A stretch of 64,000 nt of DNA from Flavobacteriales bacterium UBA6772 (lineage in GTDB: Bacteria; Bacteroidota; Bacteroidia; Flavobacteriales; Flavobacteriaceae): positions 598,501-662,500 of the forward strand of contig CAJIYW010000001.1 in assembly GCA_905181765.1 (NCBI GenBank). The letters run 5' to 3'. This document shows positions 48,882 through 58,035 of this stretch, piece by piece. The position numbers and the translations under genes were made by a program. Below the pieces are notes generated by a model. It had not been told where the DNA came from, ran no database searches, and saw only the letters and a list, made by a program, of their open reading frames with translations. The number at the start of each line of letters is the position of its first letter. Position 1 is the stretch's first letter.

Positions 48882-49711
48882 ATCCCTGTAATCTGTAAAA
48901 CTTTTAAGCTAGCATGTAACTTACCTGCTAAATCTGTATTAAAAGACTTCTTCTTATATTTAGTTACTGCTTGAATGCCCATAATTGCATTGGTAATAAA
49001 AACCTCATCTGCTTTCTGAATTTCAAAAGGAGAAATAACAGTCTCTTCAATAGTAAAATCCTTGTTTTTAATCAAAATATCTATCACTTTACTTCTAACA
49101 ACACCTTTAATACAACCTTCTGTTAAGGCAGGTGTTTTAACAATGTTATTCTTAACAATAAAGATATTTGCATTTGCAACTTCTACAACACCTTTGCGCT
49201 CATTAACTAAAATACAGTTATCCAGATCGTTTTCATTGGCATAAATACTTGCCAATGTGTTTAGCATTCTATTATTTGTTTTTATTGTAGATAACAGACC
49301 AGAATAATTGTAAAAATCCTTAAAAACATCTATTTCGTAAGTTTCTTTAGTTTTATAATTACTTTCTGATGCTTCAATAAGATAATCAATAGCGTTCGTT
49401 TTTGGAGTGTACAAACCACCGTCTTTTCTAAAAACATTTAAACGAACTCGAAAGCTAGCACCGTCTTCTAAAACAGCTACTGTTTTTAAAATTTCTTTTT
49501 CTAAGAATTCTAATGTAAACTCCATCGGAATTTTCATACGTAACATTCTCATAGAGGCCATTAATCTAAAATAATGGTCTTCCCAAAAAATCACTTTTTC
49601 GTTTACTACTTTGATCGTTTCAAAAATGCCGTCTCCGTATTTAAAACCTCTATTATCTGTAGTTAATTTTATATTTTCTTTGAATAATAATTCGCCGTTA
49701 AAATTAATCAT
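48878..49711 (-). CDS. Class IV aminotransferase (branched-chain aminotransferase / aminodeoxychorismate lyase-like)
   Basis: A 277-residue PLP fold-type IV enzyme: MINFNGELLFKENIKLTTDNRGFKYGDGIFETI, PLP Lys in LLSTIKTNNRMLNTLASIYA, CILVNERKGVVEVANANIFIVKN and PALTEGCIKGVVR. This pattern covers IlvE, PabC and D-amino acid aminotransferases. The short length and the RGFKYGDGIFETI start are closest to PabC-like proteins, which make p-aminobenzoate for folate, but the exact reaction is uncertain. Confidence 0.85.
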   Translation of the reverse strand: MINFNGELLFKENIKLTTDNRGFKYGDGIFETIKVVNEKVIFWEDHYFRLMASMRMLRMKIPMEFTLEFLEKEILKTVAVLEDGASFRVRLNVFRKDGGLYTPKTNAIDYLIEASESNYKTKETYEIDVFKDFYNYSGLLSTIKTNNRMLNTLASIYANENDLDNCILVNERKGVVEVANANIFIVKNNIVKTPALTEGCIKGVVRSKVIDILIKNKDFTIEETVISPFEIQKADEVFITNAIMGIQAVTKYKKKSFNTDLAGKLHASLKVLQITGI

Positions 49712-49764
49712 TACTTTATTTTTAAGAATTACAAAATTACTACAATTACTTAGATTTTAAACAT

Positions 49765-49792
49765 AAAAAAACCAGCAATTCTGCTGGTTTTT
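49765..49792 (-). terminator. Rho-independent terminator after the START-like gene
   Basis: AAACCAGCA / TGCTGGTTT stem, 4-base loop, followed by a T-run on the minus strand. It is 21 bases past the stop of the START-like gene. Confidence 0.8.
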
Positions 49793-49813
49793 AATATTCT
49801 TTTTAGTACTCTC

Positions 49814-50197
49814 CTAAGCACCAATTGTATGTCTTAATTCTTCTATTTGATTCTCCCAAAGCTGTTTAGATTCCTCTACTTCATCTTCATCGTCTGCAAA
49901 ATCTGTAACAATTAAAGAAACATCTTTTGTTAAGGCATCTACTTCAATTCTAATTTCAAAAAAGCTGTTGTCACCTTCACTTTCTAACCATTTCCAACGA
50001 ATTCTTTCGTTTGCCTTTTTTGTTACTAACTCAGCTAACTCTTCAGTACCTTCCCACACAAAACTAAATATTTTACCTCTAGAGTTTACCTTGTCTGCAA
50101 ACCACTCTTGTAAATTAGAAGGTGAAGAAATATATTGATATAGCATGTTTGGAGATGCATGAATAGGGATTTCTAATTCAAATTGTATTTTTTCCAT
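49814..50197 (-). CDS. START-like domain protein
   Basis: A 127-residue protein of the Bet v1/AHSA1-like fold: FELEIPIHASPNMLYQYISSPSNLQEWFADKV, KANERIRWKWLE and a C-terminal amphipathic helix (EESKQLWENQIEELRHTI). The fold binds hydrophobic ligands or acts as an Hsp90 cofactor; here no ligand can be named. It is widespread in Bacteroidetes. Confidence 0.85.
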   Translation of the reverse strand: MEKIQFELEIPIHASPNMLYQYISSPSNLQEWFADKVNSRGKIFSFVWEGTEELAELVTKKANERIRWKWLESEGDNSFFEIRIEVDALTKDVSLIVTDFADDEDEVEESKQLWENQIEELRHTIGA

Positions 50198-50261
50198 TAT
50201 TAATCTTGTTGAGCGAGCAATATAGCTATTAATTCTATGTAAAAAAAATTAAAAACACATG

Positions 50262-50291
50262 TTGATAATCTATAAAAAGTAATTATATTTG
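50262..50291 (+). promoter_or_regulatory. Promoter of tRNA-Met (-33 and -7)
   Basis: TTG at 50262-50264, 19 bases, TATATTTG at 50284-50291. The tRNA starts 17 bases later. Confidence 0.65.
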
Positions 50292-50307
50292 CACTCGCAA
50301 AAACAAT

Positions 50308-50381
50308 GGCGAGGTAGCTCAGTTGGTTAGAGCGCAGGATTCATAACCCTGAGGTCACGGGTTCAAATCCCGTTCTCGCTA
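50308..50381 (+). tRNA. tRNA-Met (CAT anticodon)
   Basis: A 74-nt cloverleaf. The acceptor GGCGAGG pairs with TCTCGCT (G-T at the ends), D-arm GCTC...GAGC, anticodon loop TTCATAA, variable loop AGGTC and T-arm ACGGGTTCAAATCCCGT. The anticodon stem CAGGA/CCCTG leaves an A-C mismatch next to the loop. No GGG/CCC initiator-type anticodon stem is present, so an elongator is likely. tRNA-Ile with lysidine (also CAT) cannot be fully excluded. No CCA is encoded. Confidence 0.92.
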
Positions 50382-50404
50382 CAAATTTTAACCAATTACA
50401 AAAC

Positions 50405-50438
50405 AACAGTTTAGTTCACTCTAAACTGTTTTTTTTTG
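50405..50438 (+). terminator. Rho-independent terminator of tRNA-Met
   Basis: AACAGTTTAG / CTAAACTGTT is a 10-base perfect stem with a 6-base loop and a T-run of about 8. The remaining bases to 50750 (about 310) contain no gene or repeat that I can support. Confidence 0.85.
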
Positions 50439-50750
50439 CTTCATATTCAAATTTTGTTAACTTCCTTTTCAAAATTAAACACAATTTATAATAAGAACAA
50501 CTTACGGCGCCTAAGAGTACTAAATAAAGGCTGGTACAAGCATCTTTCTCGCACCATAACGAGTTGAAGGTATTATTAAAATAAATATTGGTATAGATTA
50601 CAAATCTGAGCTATCGAGTTTTATATAAATACATTATAATACTAGTCATTTAAAATAAAAAATAATTTAAGATGACAAGTATAACTGCACTAATACTAGT
50701 TTTTAACGAATAGCATTCCGTGTGTTTCACCCTAAAAAACATCAAAAACC

Positions 50751-51524
50751 TTAAACCAAAGATTTTTTTAAAGCTTCTAACTCTACTCCTAAGCCGTTAA
50801 ACATCTGTATAATGCTACTCAGCTTTAACTCATGTTCTTCATATTCTTGTGTATTAATGCTACAGGTAAATTTCCATAATTCTAAAACCTCAGTAACAGG
50901 TACTTCGTATGCTTGGTAACTTGAGTTGTCTGGCTTCAATAAAAAAGATTGCTTCTCCTCTATTAAATTGTCTAAACGCTTATACGTCATTCCATCATCT
51001 TTTGTCACAACAATATAAGAGTACCCGCTTTTTGCATTTTTAATGTCTTCTACAAATTCTGCAACTACATAAGAACCATCTTTCATTGGCAGCATAGAAT
51101 CTCCTTTTATGGGAAAAGCCCTATGTTTTCCGGTAGGTAAAAAGGGCAACTTTATTTTTTCTAATTGTTCTATATATTCTGGGTCGTCATATCCTAATAA
51201 ATACCCTGCAGATGCTTTAGAAGGAATAATTTCAATTAAATTCTCATTGTCATGATCTACCGTGATAGGAAACAATACTCTTTTATTTCCTACTTCAATA
51301 AAGGAAACATCTTTTGCTTTTGTTAAATCATTTTTTATGATAATATCAATTGGAATCCTAAAATATGCAGAAAAATCAATTAAAAAATCGATGGTTGGTG
51401 AAGACCTATTCTCTTCATAAGAACTTATTCTTGATCTTGTTACAGATAATTCTTCTGCCAAAGACTCTTGTGTTAACTTCTTTAACCCTCTTAAATGTTT
51501 TATGTTTTTTGATAAATTATTCAT
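50751..51524 (-). CDS. LexA-like XRE-family repressor with S24 peptidase domain
   Basis: A 257-residue protein with an N-terminal helix-turn-helix (about residues 5-60: LRGLKKLTQESLAEELSVTRSRISSYEENR) and a C-terminal S24 autoprotease domain. The cleavage site is Ala-Gly in IIPSKASAGYLLG, the nucleophile Ser is in IKGDSMLPMKDG, and the Lys general base is in DDGMTYKRLDN. Such repressors cleave themselves when RecA filaments form. It is divergent from dinB and dnaE2 with 52 bases between starts, and overlapping palindromes lie there, so it is probably their repressor and autoregulated. Confidence 0.9.
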   Translation of the reverse strand: MNNLSKNIKHLRGLKKLTQESLAEELSVTRSRISSYEENRSSPTIDFLIDFSAYFRIPIDIIIKNDLTKAKDVSFIEVGNKRVLFPITVDHDNENLIEIIPSKASAGYLLGYDDPEYIEQLEKIKLPFLPTGKHRAFPIKGDSMLPMKDGSYVVAEFVEDIKNAKSGYSYIVVTKDDGMTYKRLDNLIEEKQSFLLKPDNSSYQAYEVPVTEVLELWKFTCSINTQEYEEHELKLSSIIQMFNGLGVELEALKKSLV

Positions 51525-51543
51525 AATGCTACAATATTGAGCA

Positions 51544-51562
51544 ACAAATGTACGAATTTGTA
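51544..51562. promoter_or_regulatory. Candidate operator: palindrome between the S24 repressor and dinB
   Basis: ACAAAT at 51544-51549 and ATTTGT at 51556-51561 are perfect inverted repeats with a 6-base spacer. An overlapping imperfect palindrome, TACGAATTTGTA, lies at 51551-51562 (10 of 12 symmetric). It covers the -7 box of the repressor and abuts the -7 box of dinB. A second small palindrome, CAATATTG, is at 51532-51539. Confidence 0.55.
51545..51552 (-). promoter_or_regulatory. -7 box of the S24 repressor gene
   Basis: TACATTTG on the minus strand, 20 bases upstream of the repressor ATG and within the palindrome. Confidence 0.5.
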
Positions 51563-51564
51563 GC

Positions 51565-51572
51565 TAATTTTG
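51565..51572 (+). promoter_or_regulatory. -7 box of dinB-dnaE2
   Basis: TAATTTTG, 4 bases before the GTG start of dinB. Transcription would begin close to the start codon, and the palindrome lies just upstream. Confidence 0.45.
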
Positions 51573-51576
51573 TACT

Positions 51577-52791
51577 GTGAAAAAAAATATTTTACATCTC
51601 GATTTAGATACTTTCTTCGTCTCTTGTGAACGATTGATTGATAGTAGGTTACAAAAAAAACCTTTATTAGTTGGTGGTACCGGAGACCGAGGTGTTGTTG
51701 CAGCTTGTAGTTATGAAACAAGACGATTTGGCGTACATTCTGGCATGTCTATGAAAATTGCCAAAAGACTGTGTCCGGAAGCAATTTCCATTAGAGGAGA
51801 TACGGGTACGTATTCTAGATATTCTAATTTAGTCACAGAAATTATCAAAGAGAAAGTGCCTATTTTCGAAAAAGCAAGTATTGATGAGTTCTATGCAGAT
51901 CTTACAGGGATGGATGCTTTTTTTGGAAGCTATAAATATGCTTCTGAATTGCGACAGACCATTATCAAAGAAACAGGATTGCCTATTTCCTTCGGAATGT
52001 CGCAAAATAAAATAGTTTCTAAAGTTGCTACTGGCGAAGCAAAACCGAACAATCAATTATTAATTAATGTAGGTTTTGAGAAAGACTTTCTAGCGCCTTT
52101 ATCTATTCGGAAAATACCTTCTGTTGGAAATAAAACCTATCAAACATTAAGAAATCTTGGAGTAGATAAAGTAAAAATAATTCAAGAAATGCCTTTAGAA
52201 ATGATGGTAAGTGTTTTAGGTGCTAACGGAAAAACGATTTGGAAACGTGCAAATGGTATTGACAATCCGCCAATTATTGCTTTTCATGAACGCAAATCTT
52301 TATCTACAGAAAGAACCTATAACAAAGATACTATTGATATGGTAAAACTAAAAGCAACCCTATTTGCAATGGCAGAAAACTTGGCATATCAACTAAGAAA
52401 AGGCGATAAATTAACGGGAGTTTTAAGCGTGAAAATTCGGTATTCAGATTTTAACACCTATAGTAAACAGATAAAGATTCCGTATACAAGTGCAGATCAT
52501 ATTATTATTCCTGCAGTACTAGAATTGTTTAAAAAATTATATCAGAGACGTTTACTTATTCGTCTGGTAGGTGTAAAAGTATCTGATATTGTGAGTGGTA
52601 ATTATCAAATAAATCTTTTTGATGATACCGAACAAATGCTAGACTTATACAATGCAATGGATACTGTTCGAAATAAATACGGCGAACTAAGTATTATGAG
52701 AGCATCTGCAATGGGTGCAAAATCCATCGGTCGATTTAGTAATCCGTTTAACGGCGAACCTCCTTTGGTTTTAGCACATAGAAAACAATAG
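51577..52791 (+). CDS. dinB: Y-family DNA polymerase (DinB/UmuC-like)
   Basis: A 404-residue translesion polymerase. The active-site acidic residues are in ILHLDLDTFFVSCERL and SIDEFYADLTGMDAFFG. Also visible are VVAACSYETRRFGVHSGMSMKIAKRLCP and the C-terminal little-finger region. The start is GTG at 51577. It replicates damaged DNA with low fidelity. It is transcribed with dnaE2 (3 bases between genes) under the divergent LexA-like repressor, so damage induction is expected (inference from context). Confidence 0.92.
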   Translation: MKKNILHLDLDTFFVSCERLIDSRLQKKPLLVGGTGDRGVVAACSYETRRFGVHSGMSMKIAKRLCPEAISIRGDTGTYSRYSNLVTEIIKEKVPIFEKASIDEFYADLTGMDAFFGSYKYASELRQTIIKETGLPISFGMSQNKIVSKVATGEAKPNNQLLINVGFEKDFLAPLSIRKIPSVGNKTYQTLRNLGVDKVKIIQEMPLEMMVSVLGANGKTIWKRANGIDNPPIIAFHERKSLSTERTYNKDTIDMVKLKATLFAMAENLAYQLRKGDKLTGVLSVKIRYSDFNTYSKQIKIPYTSADHIIIPAVLELFKKLYQRRLLIRLVGVKVSDIVSGNYQINLFDDTEQMLDLYNAMDTVRNKYGELSIMRASAMGAKSIGRFSNPFNGEPPLVLAHRKQ

Positions 52792-52794
52792 TAC

Positions 52795-55753
52795 ATGTAT
52801 TTAAATTGTCATTCTTATTACTCCTTGCGCTACGGAACCTTTTCTGAAGTGGAGCTGCTAGAACTTGCCATAGAGAATAATGTAAATTGTATTGCGCTTA
52901 CAGACATCAACAATACTTCTGCTTGTATGAATTTTGTGCAACAGGCTAAAAAACAAAACATAAAACCTATTATTGGAGTCGATTTTAGAAATGGAAATAC
53001 CCAGCAGTTTATTGCCATTGCGAAGAATAATAAAGGTTTTGAAAATATCAACCGCTATTTATCTTCTTTTTTAGAATCAAAAACTACCATTCCAGAGAAA
53101 CCAAAATCTTCTAGAAGAGGTGTTTATTATCTATCCTTTTGAAAAAGTGTTAGAGTTGAATCTTACTTCTTTTGCTGAAAATGAATTTATAGGAATTTCT
53201 ATTGCTGAAATAAATAAACTCCGATTTTCCTATTTAAAAAAGCATGAAGATAAGTTGGTGATACAACAGCAAGTAACCATCCGAAATAAAAAAGACTTTA
53301 ACGCACACCGACTTTTACGCGCCATAGACAACAATACCTTATTAAGTAAACTACCCACAACAGAAGAGTGCTTAGAAACAGATATAATGCGTTCTGCAGA
53401 TGTATTACAGAAATACTTTAAAGAGTTCCCGTTTGTAATTACCAATACAAAAAGACTCTTGCAACAATGTACTATCGACTTCGGATTTGATACAGCCCGC
53501 AAAAATCAGAATTTACAAGTGTACTGCCATAGTTTTGATGAAGATTGTAAAATGTTATTACAACTCTGTAATGACAAACTTCATAAACGATACCCAATTC
53601 CAACAGAGAAAGTACATGCACGACTTCAGAAAGAATTAAAAGTAATTATAGAATTGAAGTTTGTTTCATTCTTTTTAATCAATTATGATATTATAAATTA
53701 CGCGAAGAAAAACAACTTTTTTCATGTGGGTAGAGGAAGTGGTGCCAATAGTATTGTAGCCTATATTATTGGAATTACAGATGTAGATCCTATTGAATTA
53801 GATTTATATTTCGAGCGATTTATCAATCCGTTTAGAGCTTCTCCACCAGATTTTGATATTGATTTTTCCTGGAAAGATAGAAATACGGTAACGCAATATA
53901 TCTTTGATCGGTTTGACAATGTTGCCTTATTAGCAACCTATAATACCTTTAAATACAGAGCCGTTGTTAGAGAATTAGGAAAAGTATTCGGTTTACCAAA
54001 AGAAGAAATTGACAAGTTAAGTAAAAGAGTTGCTGGCCATAAACTAGATGACATTTCTAAACTGGTGTTAAAATATGGCAAACTCATAGAGGGCTTTCCT
54101 AATTACGTGAGTGTACATTCTGCTGGAGTTTTAATTTTAGACAAACCCATTCATTATTATTCTGCTACAAGTTTACCTCCAAAAGGATTTGCGACCGTTC
54201 AGTTTGATATGAACATTGCAGATGATGTAGGTGTTTTTAAATTCGATATTTTAGGACAACGCGGTTTGGCAAAAATTAAAGATGCGTTGGCAATTATTAA
54301 AGAGAATCATCCTAATGCTCCAGAAATAGATATTACAGATATTGAGCGTTTTAAGAAAGATAAAAAAATTAATAATTTATTAAAAACAGGTGGTGCAATT
54401 GGTGCGTATTATGTCGAGTCTCCTGCCATGCGTGGATTGATGCAGAAATTGCAAACACAAGATTACTTGGGTTTAGTAGCTGCAAGTTCTATTATTAGAC
54501 CCGGCGTTTCGGGATCTGGCATGAAAGAAGAGTTTATTAAAAGGCATCGGTTTCCTGAGAAAAGAAAAGAAGCACATCCTATATTATTAGAAATTATGCC
54601 AGAAACCTATGGTGTTATGGTGTACCAAGAAGATGTGATGAAAGTTGCTAATAAATTTGCAGACTTAACCCTGGGTGAAGCTGATGTATTGCGAAGAGGT
54701 ATGAGCGGTAAATACCGTTCTGTGGAAGAGTTTAAAGCTGTTGAAGATAAATTTGTTTCTAATTGCAGAAAAAAAGGACATAAAGATGCTTTGATATTTG
54801 AAGTGTGGAATCAGATTAAAAGTTTCGCAGGCTATGCGTTTGCGAAAGGACATTCGGCTTCCTATGCAGTAGAAAGTTATCAGAGTCTATTTTTAAAATG
54901 CTACTACCCTATTGAATTTATGACAGCTGTTTTAAATAATGGTGGTGGTTTTTATTCCGCAGAACATTATATACATGAAGCTAAAATGTGTGGTGCACTT
55001 ATAGAGCTTCCTTGCATTAACCACAGCGATCATGCAAATAAGGTAAAAGGAAAAACGATTTATTTGGGTTTTGGATATCTTAAAAATGTGGAACAATTAA
55101 CCATTCAGCGTATTTTAACAGAACGTCAATTGTTTGGTGATTTTCTTTCTTTAGATAATTTTATGGATCGTATAGCCATCTCTATAGAACAATTAACGGC
55201 ACTAATTCGTATCAATGCTTTTAGAGGTATGAAAGTACCCAAAACAGCACTCCTTTGGAAAGCGACTTTCAAACTAAATACCATAAAAACAAAGCAAGTA
55301 CAAGAACAAGTGAAATTGTTTCATTCGCAACACCAGAATTATGAAATTCCGCCACTAAGTAACCATTGGTTAGAAAATGTATATGATGAAATAGAACTAC
55401 TCGGGTTTTCAATTCATAATTATTTCTCATTAGTAACAGATACATTTTGTCCGCATATAAAAGCGAAAGAAATGCAACAATTTACAAATCAGAATGTACT
55501 TTTATACGGCCAATTAGTGACTACACGTTTCAATAAAACATCTCAAGGAAAACTCATGCGTCTAAGTACTTTTATTGATATAGATGGTAATTATTTTGAT
55601 GCAGTACATTTTACGGATGTTGTGAGTCTATATCCTATAAATGGTATGGGAATTTATGCCTGTTATGGTAAAATTTCTAATCGTTTTGATTTTTGTAGCA
55701 TGAATATACTCAAGTCTAAAAAAATGGGCATTGCTGGTGATCCTCGGTTTTGA
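52795..55753 (+). CDS. DNA polymerase III alpha subunit-like, error-prone DnaE2 type (frameshifted)
   Basis: About 985 residues, much shorter than the main DnaE of Bacteroidetes (roughly 1400-1500). The N-terminal PHP domain begins MYLNCHSYYSLRYGTFSE, in which the usual first His of HxH is Asn. The catalytic Asp residues are in SPPDFDIDFSWKDR and FKFDILGQRGLAKI; GRGSGANSIVAYIIGITDVDP and GYAFAKGHSASYAVESYQS are typical. One indel near 53117 joins 52795-53142 to 53120-55753 (LEEVFIIYPFEKV). DnaE2 partners translesion polymerases in induced mutagenesis in other bacteria. It follows dinB directly. Confidence 0.88.
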
Positions 55754-55915
55754 TTAAAAAAATGTTTTTTACAATTAAGAGGCTTCTTTAATTAACGAAA
55801 ACTCCTATATCATCTTTAATTGCCAAATTAAAAAGAAAAAAAACATCACTTTTAGAAGCTAACTGTTTCAGTATGAAAGCGATTAAAAAAATGCTTTTTT
55901 TTCTAAAAAAAATAC

Positions 55916-55945
55916 TTGCAGATGTTAAAAAACATTCTATATTTG
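55916..55945 (+). promoter_or_regulatory. Promoter of tRNA-Gly (-33 and -7)
   Basis: TTG at 55916-55918, 19 bases, TATATTTG at 55938-55945. It has the same spacing as the hup and tRNA-Met promoters. Confidence 0.65.
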
Positions 55946-55959
55946 TAGCTCTTTACCAT

Positions 55960-56032
55960 GCGAAAGTAGCTCAGTTGGTAGAGCGTCAGCCTTCCAAGCT
56001 GAATGTCGCCAGTTCGAACCTGGTCTTTCGCT
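55960..56032 (+). tRNA. tRNA-Gly (TCC anticodon)
   Basis: A 73-nt cloverleaf. The acceptor GCGAAAG pairs perfectly with CTTTCGC, D-arm GCTC...GAGC, anticodon stem TCAGC/GCTGA with loop CTTCCAA (anticodon TCC), T-arm with GTTCGAA. No CCA is encoded. Confidence 0.95.
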
Positions 56033-56033
56033 C

Positions 56034-56066
56034 AAAAAGCCTTATTAGAAATAATAAGGCTTTTTT
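56034..56066 (+). terminator. Rho-independent terminator of tRNA-Gly
   Basis: AAAAAGCCTTATT / AATAAGGCTTTTT forms a 13-base perfect stem with a 6-base loop, ending in T6. A-rich and T-rich flanks make it usable on both strands. Confidence 0.88.
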
Positions 56067-56127
56067 AATGCTTTATTTTTAGCAAATTAAGAAATCAATT
56101 AGCGATTCAAAAGAACATGCTTTTTAG

Positions 56128-56784
56128 TTATAAAGCTTTTAATTTATCTCCAAATAACAGCAACAATATAATAGGAACGGCTAATAAACCAACCATAAAT
56201 GTATTTGTAGAAAATAAAGAAGGGTTTAATAGTAGCGTAATTGCAAAGCCACCAATTGCGCCACCTAAATGTGCGGAATGACCAACATTACCTATTTGTT
56301 TTTTCATGCCGTAAATAGAGTATAATAAATAGCCTACTCCAAAAATATAACCCGGAATTGGTATCGGAATAAAAAATAAATACAACTCCATTTCTGGATA
56401 TAATAGTATCGAAGAATACACAATACCCGAAACGGCACCAGAGGCACCGACAGCACTATAATAAGATTCGTTTTTATGATATTTAAGAGAATAAAAACTA
56501 CCTCCTAATAAGCTTAGAAAGTAAATTATTAGAAAATTAGGAATTCCTAATATGCCAGCAACAATACCTCCAAACAAGTATAAAGCATACATATTAAATC
56601 CTAAATGTGCCCAATCTACATGCAAAAAACCAGAAGTAAGCATTCGTATTTTTTCCCCAGATACAATTTTTCCTATTTGAAATTTATATGTATTCAAAAA
56701 ATTATAATCACTAAAGCCTTTCATAGAAACCAAAACATTGGCTATTATAATGAATAATACGGCGCTATTTATATTTTCTATCAT
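56128..56784 (-). CDS. Rhomboid family intramembrane serine protease
   Basis: About 218 residues starting at the ATG at 56784 (MIENINSAVLFIIIANVLV). There are six membrane helices. The catalytic Ser is in AVGASGAVSGIVY (GxSG) and the catalytic His in VGHSAHLGGAIGG. The oxyanion-region motif is HVDWAHLGFNMYALYLFGG (HxxxN). It cleaves membrane-embedded substrates; the substrate is unknown. The gene is divergent from the acyltransferase gene. Confidence 0.9.
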   Translation of the reverse strand: MIENINSAVLFIIIANVLVSMKGFSDYNFLNTYKFQIGKIVSGEKIRMLTSGFLHVDWAHLGFNMYALYLFGGIVAGILGIPNFLIIYFLSLLGGSFYSLKYHKNESYYSAVGASGAVSGIVYSSILLYPEMELYLFFIPIPIPGYIFGVGYLLYSIYGMKKQIGNVGHSAHLGGAIGGFAITLLLNPSLFSTNTFMVGLLAVPIILLLLFGDKLKAL

Positions 56785-56868
56785 ACCACAAACATAATAA
56801 AAAGGGATTACTAAAATCTCTTTTCGTTTTAAATTTATATACGATATTTGCAGAACTAAAATTCTGTT

Positions 56869-57759
56869 ATGCAATTTATTCTTTTTGCGATTACCTATCC
56901 TATTATTTGGATACTCTCTAGACTTCCTATGAGAATATTATATATGAAATCTGATTTCTTTTACTTTTTAATTTATTATGTTTTCAGATATCGCAAGCAG
57001 GTAGTCTTAGATAATTTAAAACTAGCTTTTCCAGAAAAACCTGAAGTAGAACTTTTACGAATAAGAAAAAAATTCTTTAAACATTTAATGGACCTAATGG
57101 TGGAAAGTGTAAAAGCGTTTTCTATTTCTGAAAAAGAAATTTTGAAAAGATATACATACAGCAATCCTGAATTGGTAAATAAATATGCAGCAGAAGGAAG
57201 AAGTATTGCTTTAATGGGTGCACATCAATCAAATTGGGAATGGTCTATTAGCTTACCAAAGGTCTTAAATATTGATATGTATGGTGCTTATACAAAACTG
57301 AATAACACTTATTATGAAAAAGCAGTTCGAGATTCTAGAGAAAAATTTGGCGTAATTGGTTATAAAACTTCAGAAATGGTAAGAGGGATGCAAAAGCGTT
57401 TTTCAGACAAACAACAAGGTGCATATATTTTATTAAGTGATCAATCTCCACAACTGCATAAAACATATTATTGGAGAGAATTTTTCAATATTAAAGTACC
57501 CATTCATACAGGTGCAGAAATGTTATCTAAAAGATTTGATTTAGTAGTAATTAATTATGTGACTAAAAGAGTAAAAAGAGGATATTATACAACCGAATTC
57601 CAATTAATTACAGATACACCAAAAGAGTTTAAAGACTATCAAATTACAGATTTATACACAGAGTTAACAGAAAAAAATATTTTAGAGCAGCCAGAATATT
57701 ATCTATGGTCTCACAAAAGATTTAAGCACAGAGATAAAGTTCCTACTAAGTTTCAATAA
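56869..57759 (+). CDS. Lysophospholipid/lipid A acyltransferase-like protein (LpxL/HtrB family)
   Basis: A 296-residue inner-membrane acyltransferase. An N-terminal anchor (FILFAITYPIIWILSRLPMRILY) is followed by RKQVVLDNLKLAFPEK and the catalytic HxxxxE motif in LMGAHQSNWEWS. Later motifs are ILLSDQSPQ and VPIHTGAEMLSKRFD. Members add secondary acyl chains to lipid A or a related lipid. It stands alone on the plus strand. Confidence 0.9.
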   Translation: MQFILFAITYPIIWILSRLPMRILYMKSDFFYFLIYYVFRYRKQVVLDNLKLAFPEKPEVELLRIRKKFFKHLMDLMVESVKAFSISEKEILKRYTYSNPELVNKYAAEGRSIALMGAHQSNWEWSISLPKVLNIDMYGAYTKLNNTYYEKAVRDSREKFGVIGYKTSEMVRGMQKRFSDKQQGAYILLSDQSPQLHKTYYWREFFNIKVPIHTGAEMLSKRFDLVVINYVTKRVKRGYYTTEFQLITDTPKEFKDYQITDLYTELTEKNILEQPEYYLWSHKRFKHRDKVPTKFQ

Positions 57760-57774
57760 CTAAAAGCTAAACCA

Positions 57775-57944
57775 TTCTTTTACCAAACCTAACCCTATGG
57801 AGCTCATAAGTAAATAAAGCACCAAAAGTGGCCATTTCTGAGTATCTATTTGCTTCGAAAGAACTAACTTTATGTAGTGTTTTAATTTTTTATAGGATAA
57901 TACAATCGTCCAGTAACAATCCAGCCTGTATATATTAAATCTTG
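57775..57944 (-). other. Short possible coding remnant in the gap after the acyltransferase
   Basis: The 276-base gap 57760-58035 holds a minus-strand open stretch of about 55 codons without a clear start: YWTIVLSYKKLKHYIKLVLS, then KWPLLVLYLLMSSIGLGLV (one membrane helix), ending EWFSF before a stop near 57775. Another frame just upstream reads SYGEQDLIYTGWIVTGRLYY. This may be a small membrane protein broken by indels or a decayed gene. I do not recognise the family. Confidence 0.3.
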
Positions 57945-58035
57945 TTCACCGTAAGATGATTGAAATTTTGATATATGCAAACTATATTTTCTCTAAACTG
58001 ATTAAAACACTGTTCTCAGCTCATTATTTTATTCT

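Noticed and set aside
50382..50750. Integrated element or attachment-site scar next to tRNA-Met
   Set aside because: Only a short TTCTCGC match to the tRNA 3' end is seen further downstream; no integrase, no long direct repeat.
55873..56082. A 69-codon plus-strand frame
   Set aside because: It spans the tRNA-Gly gene and its promoter, so it cannot be a normal coding gene.
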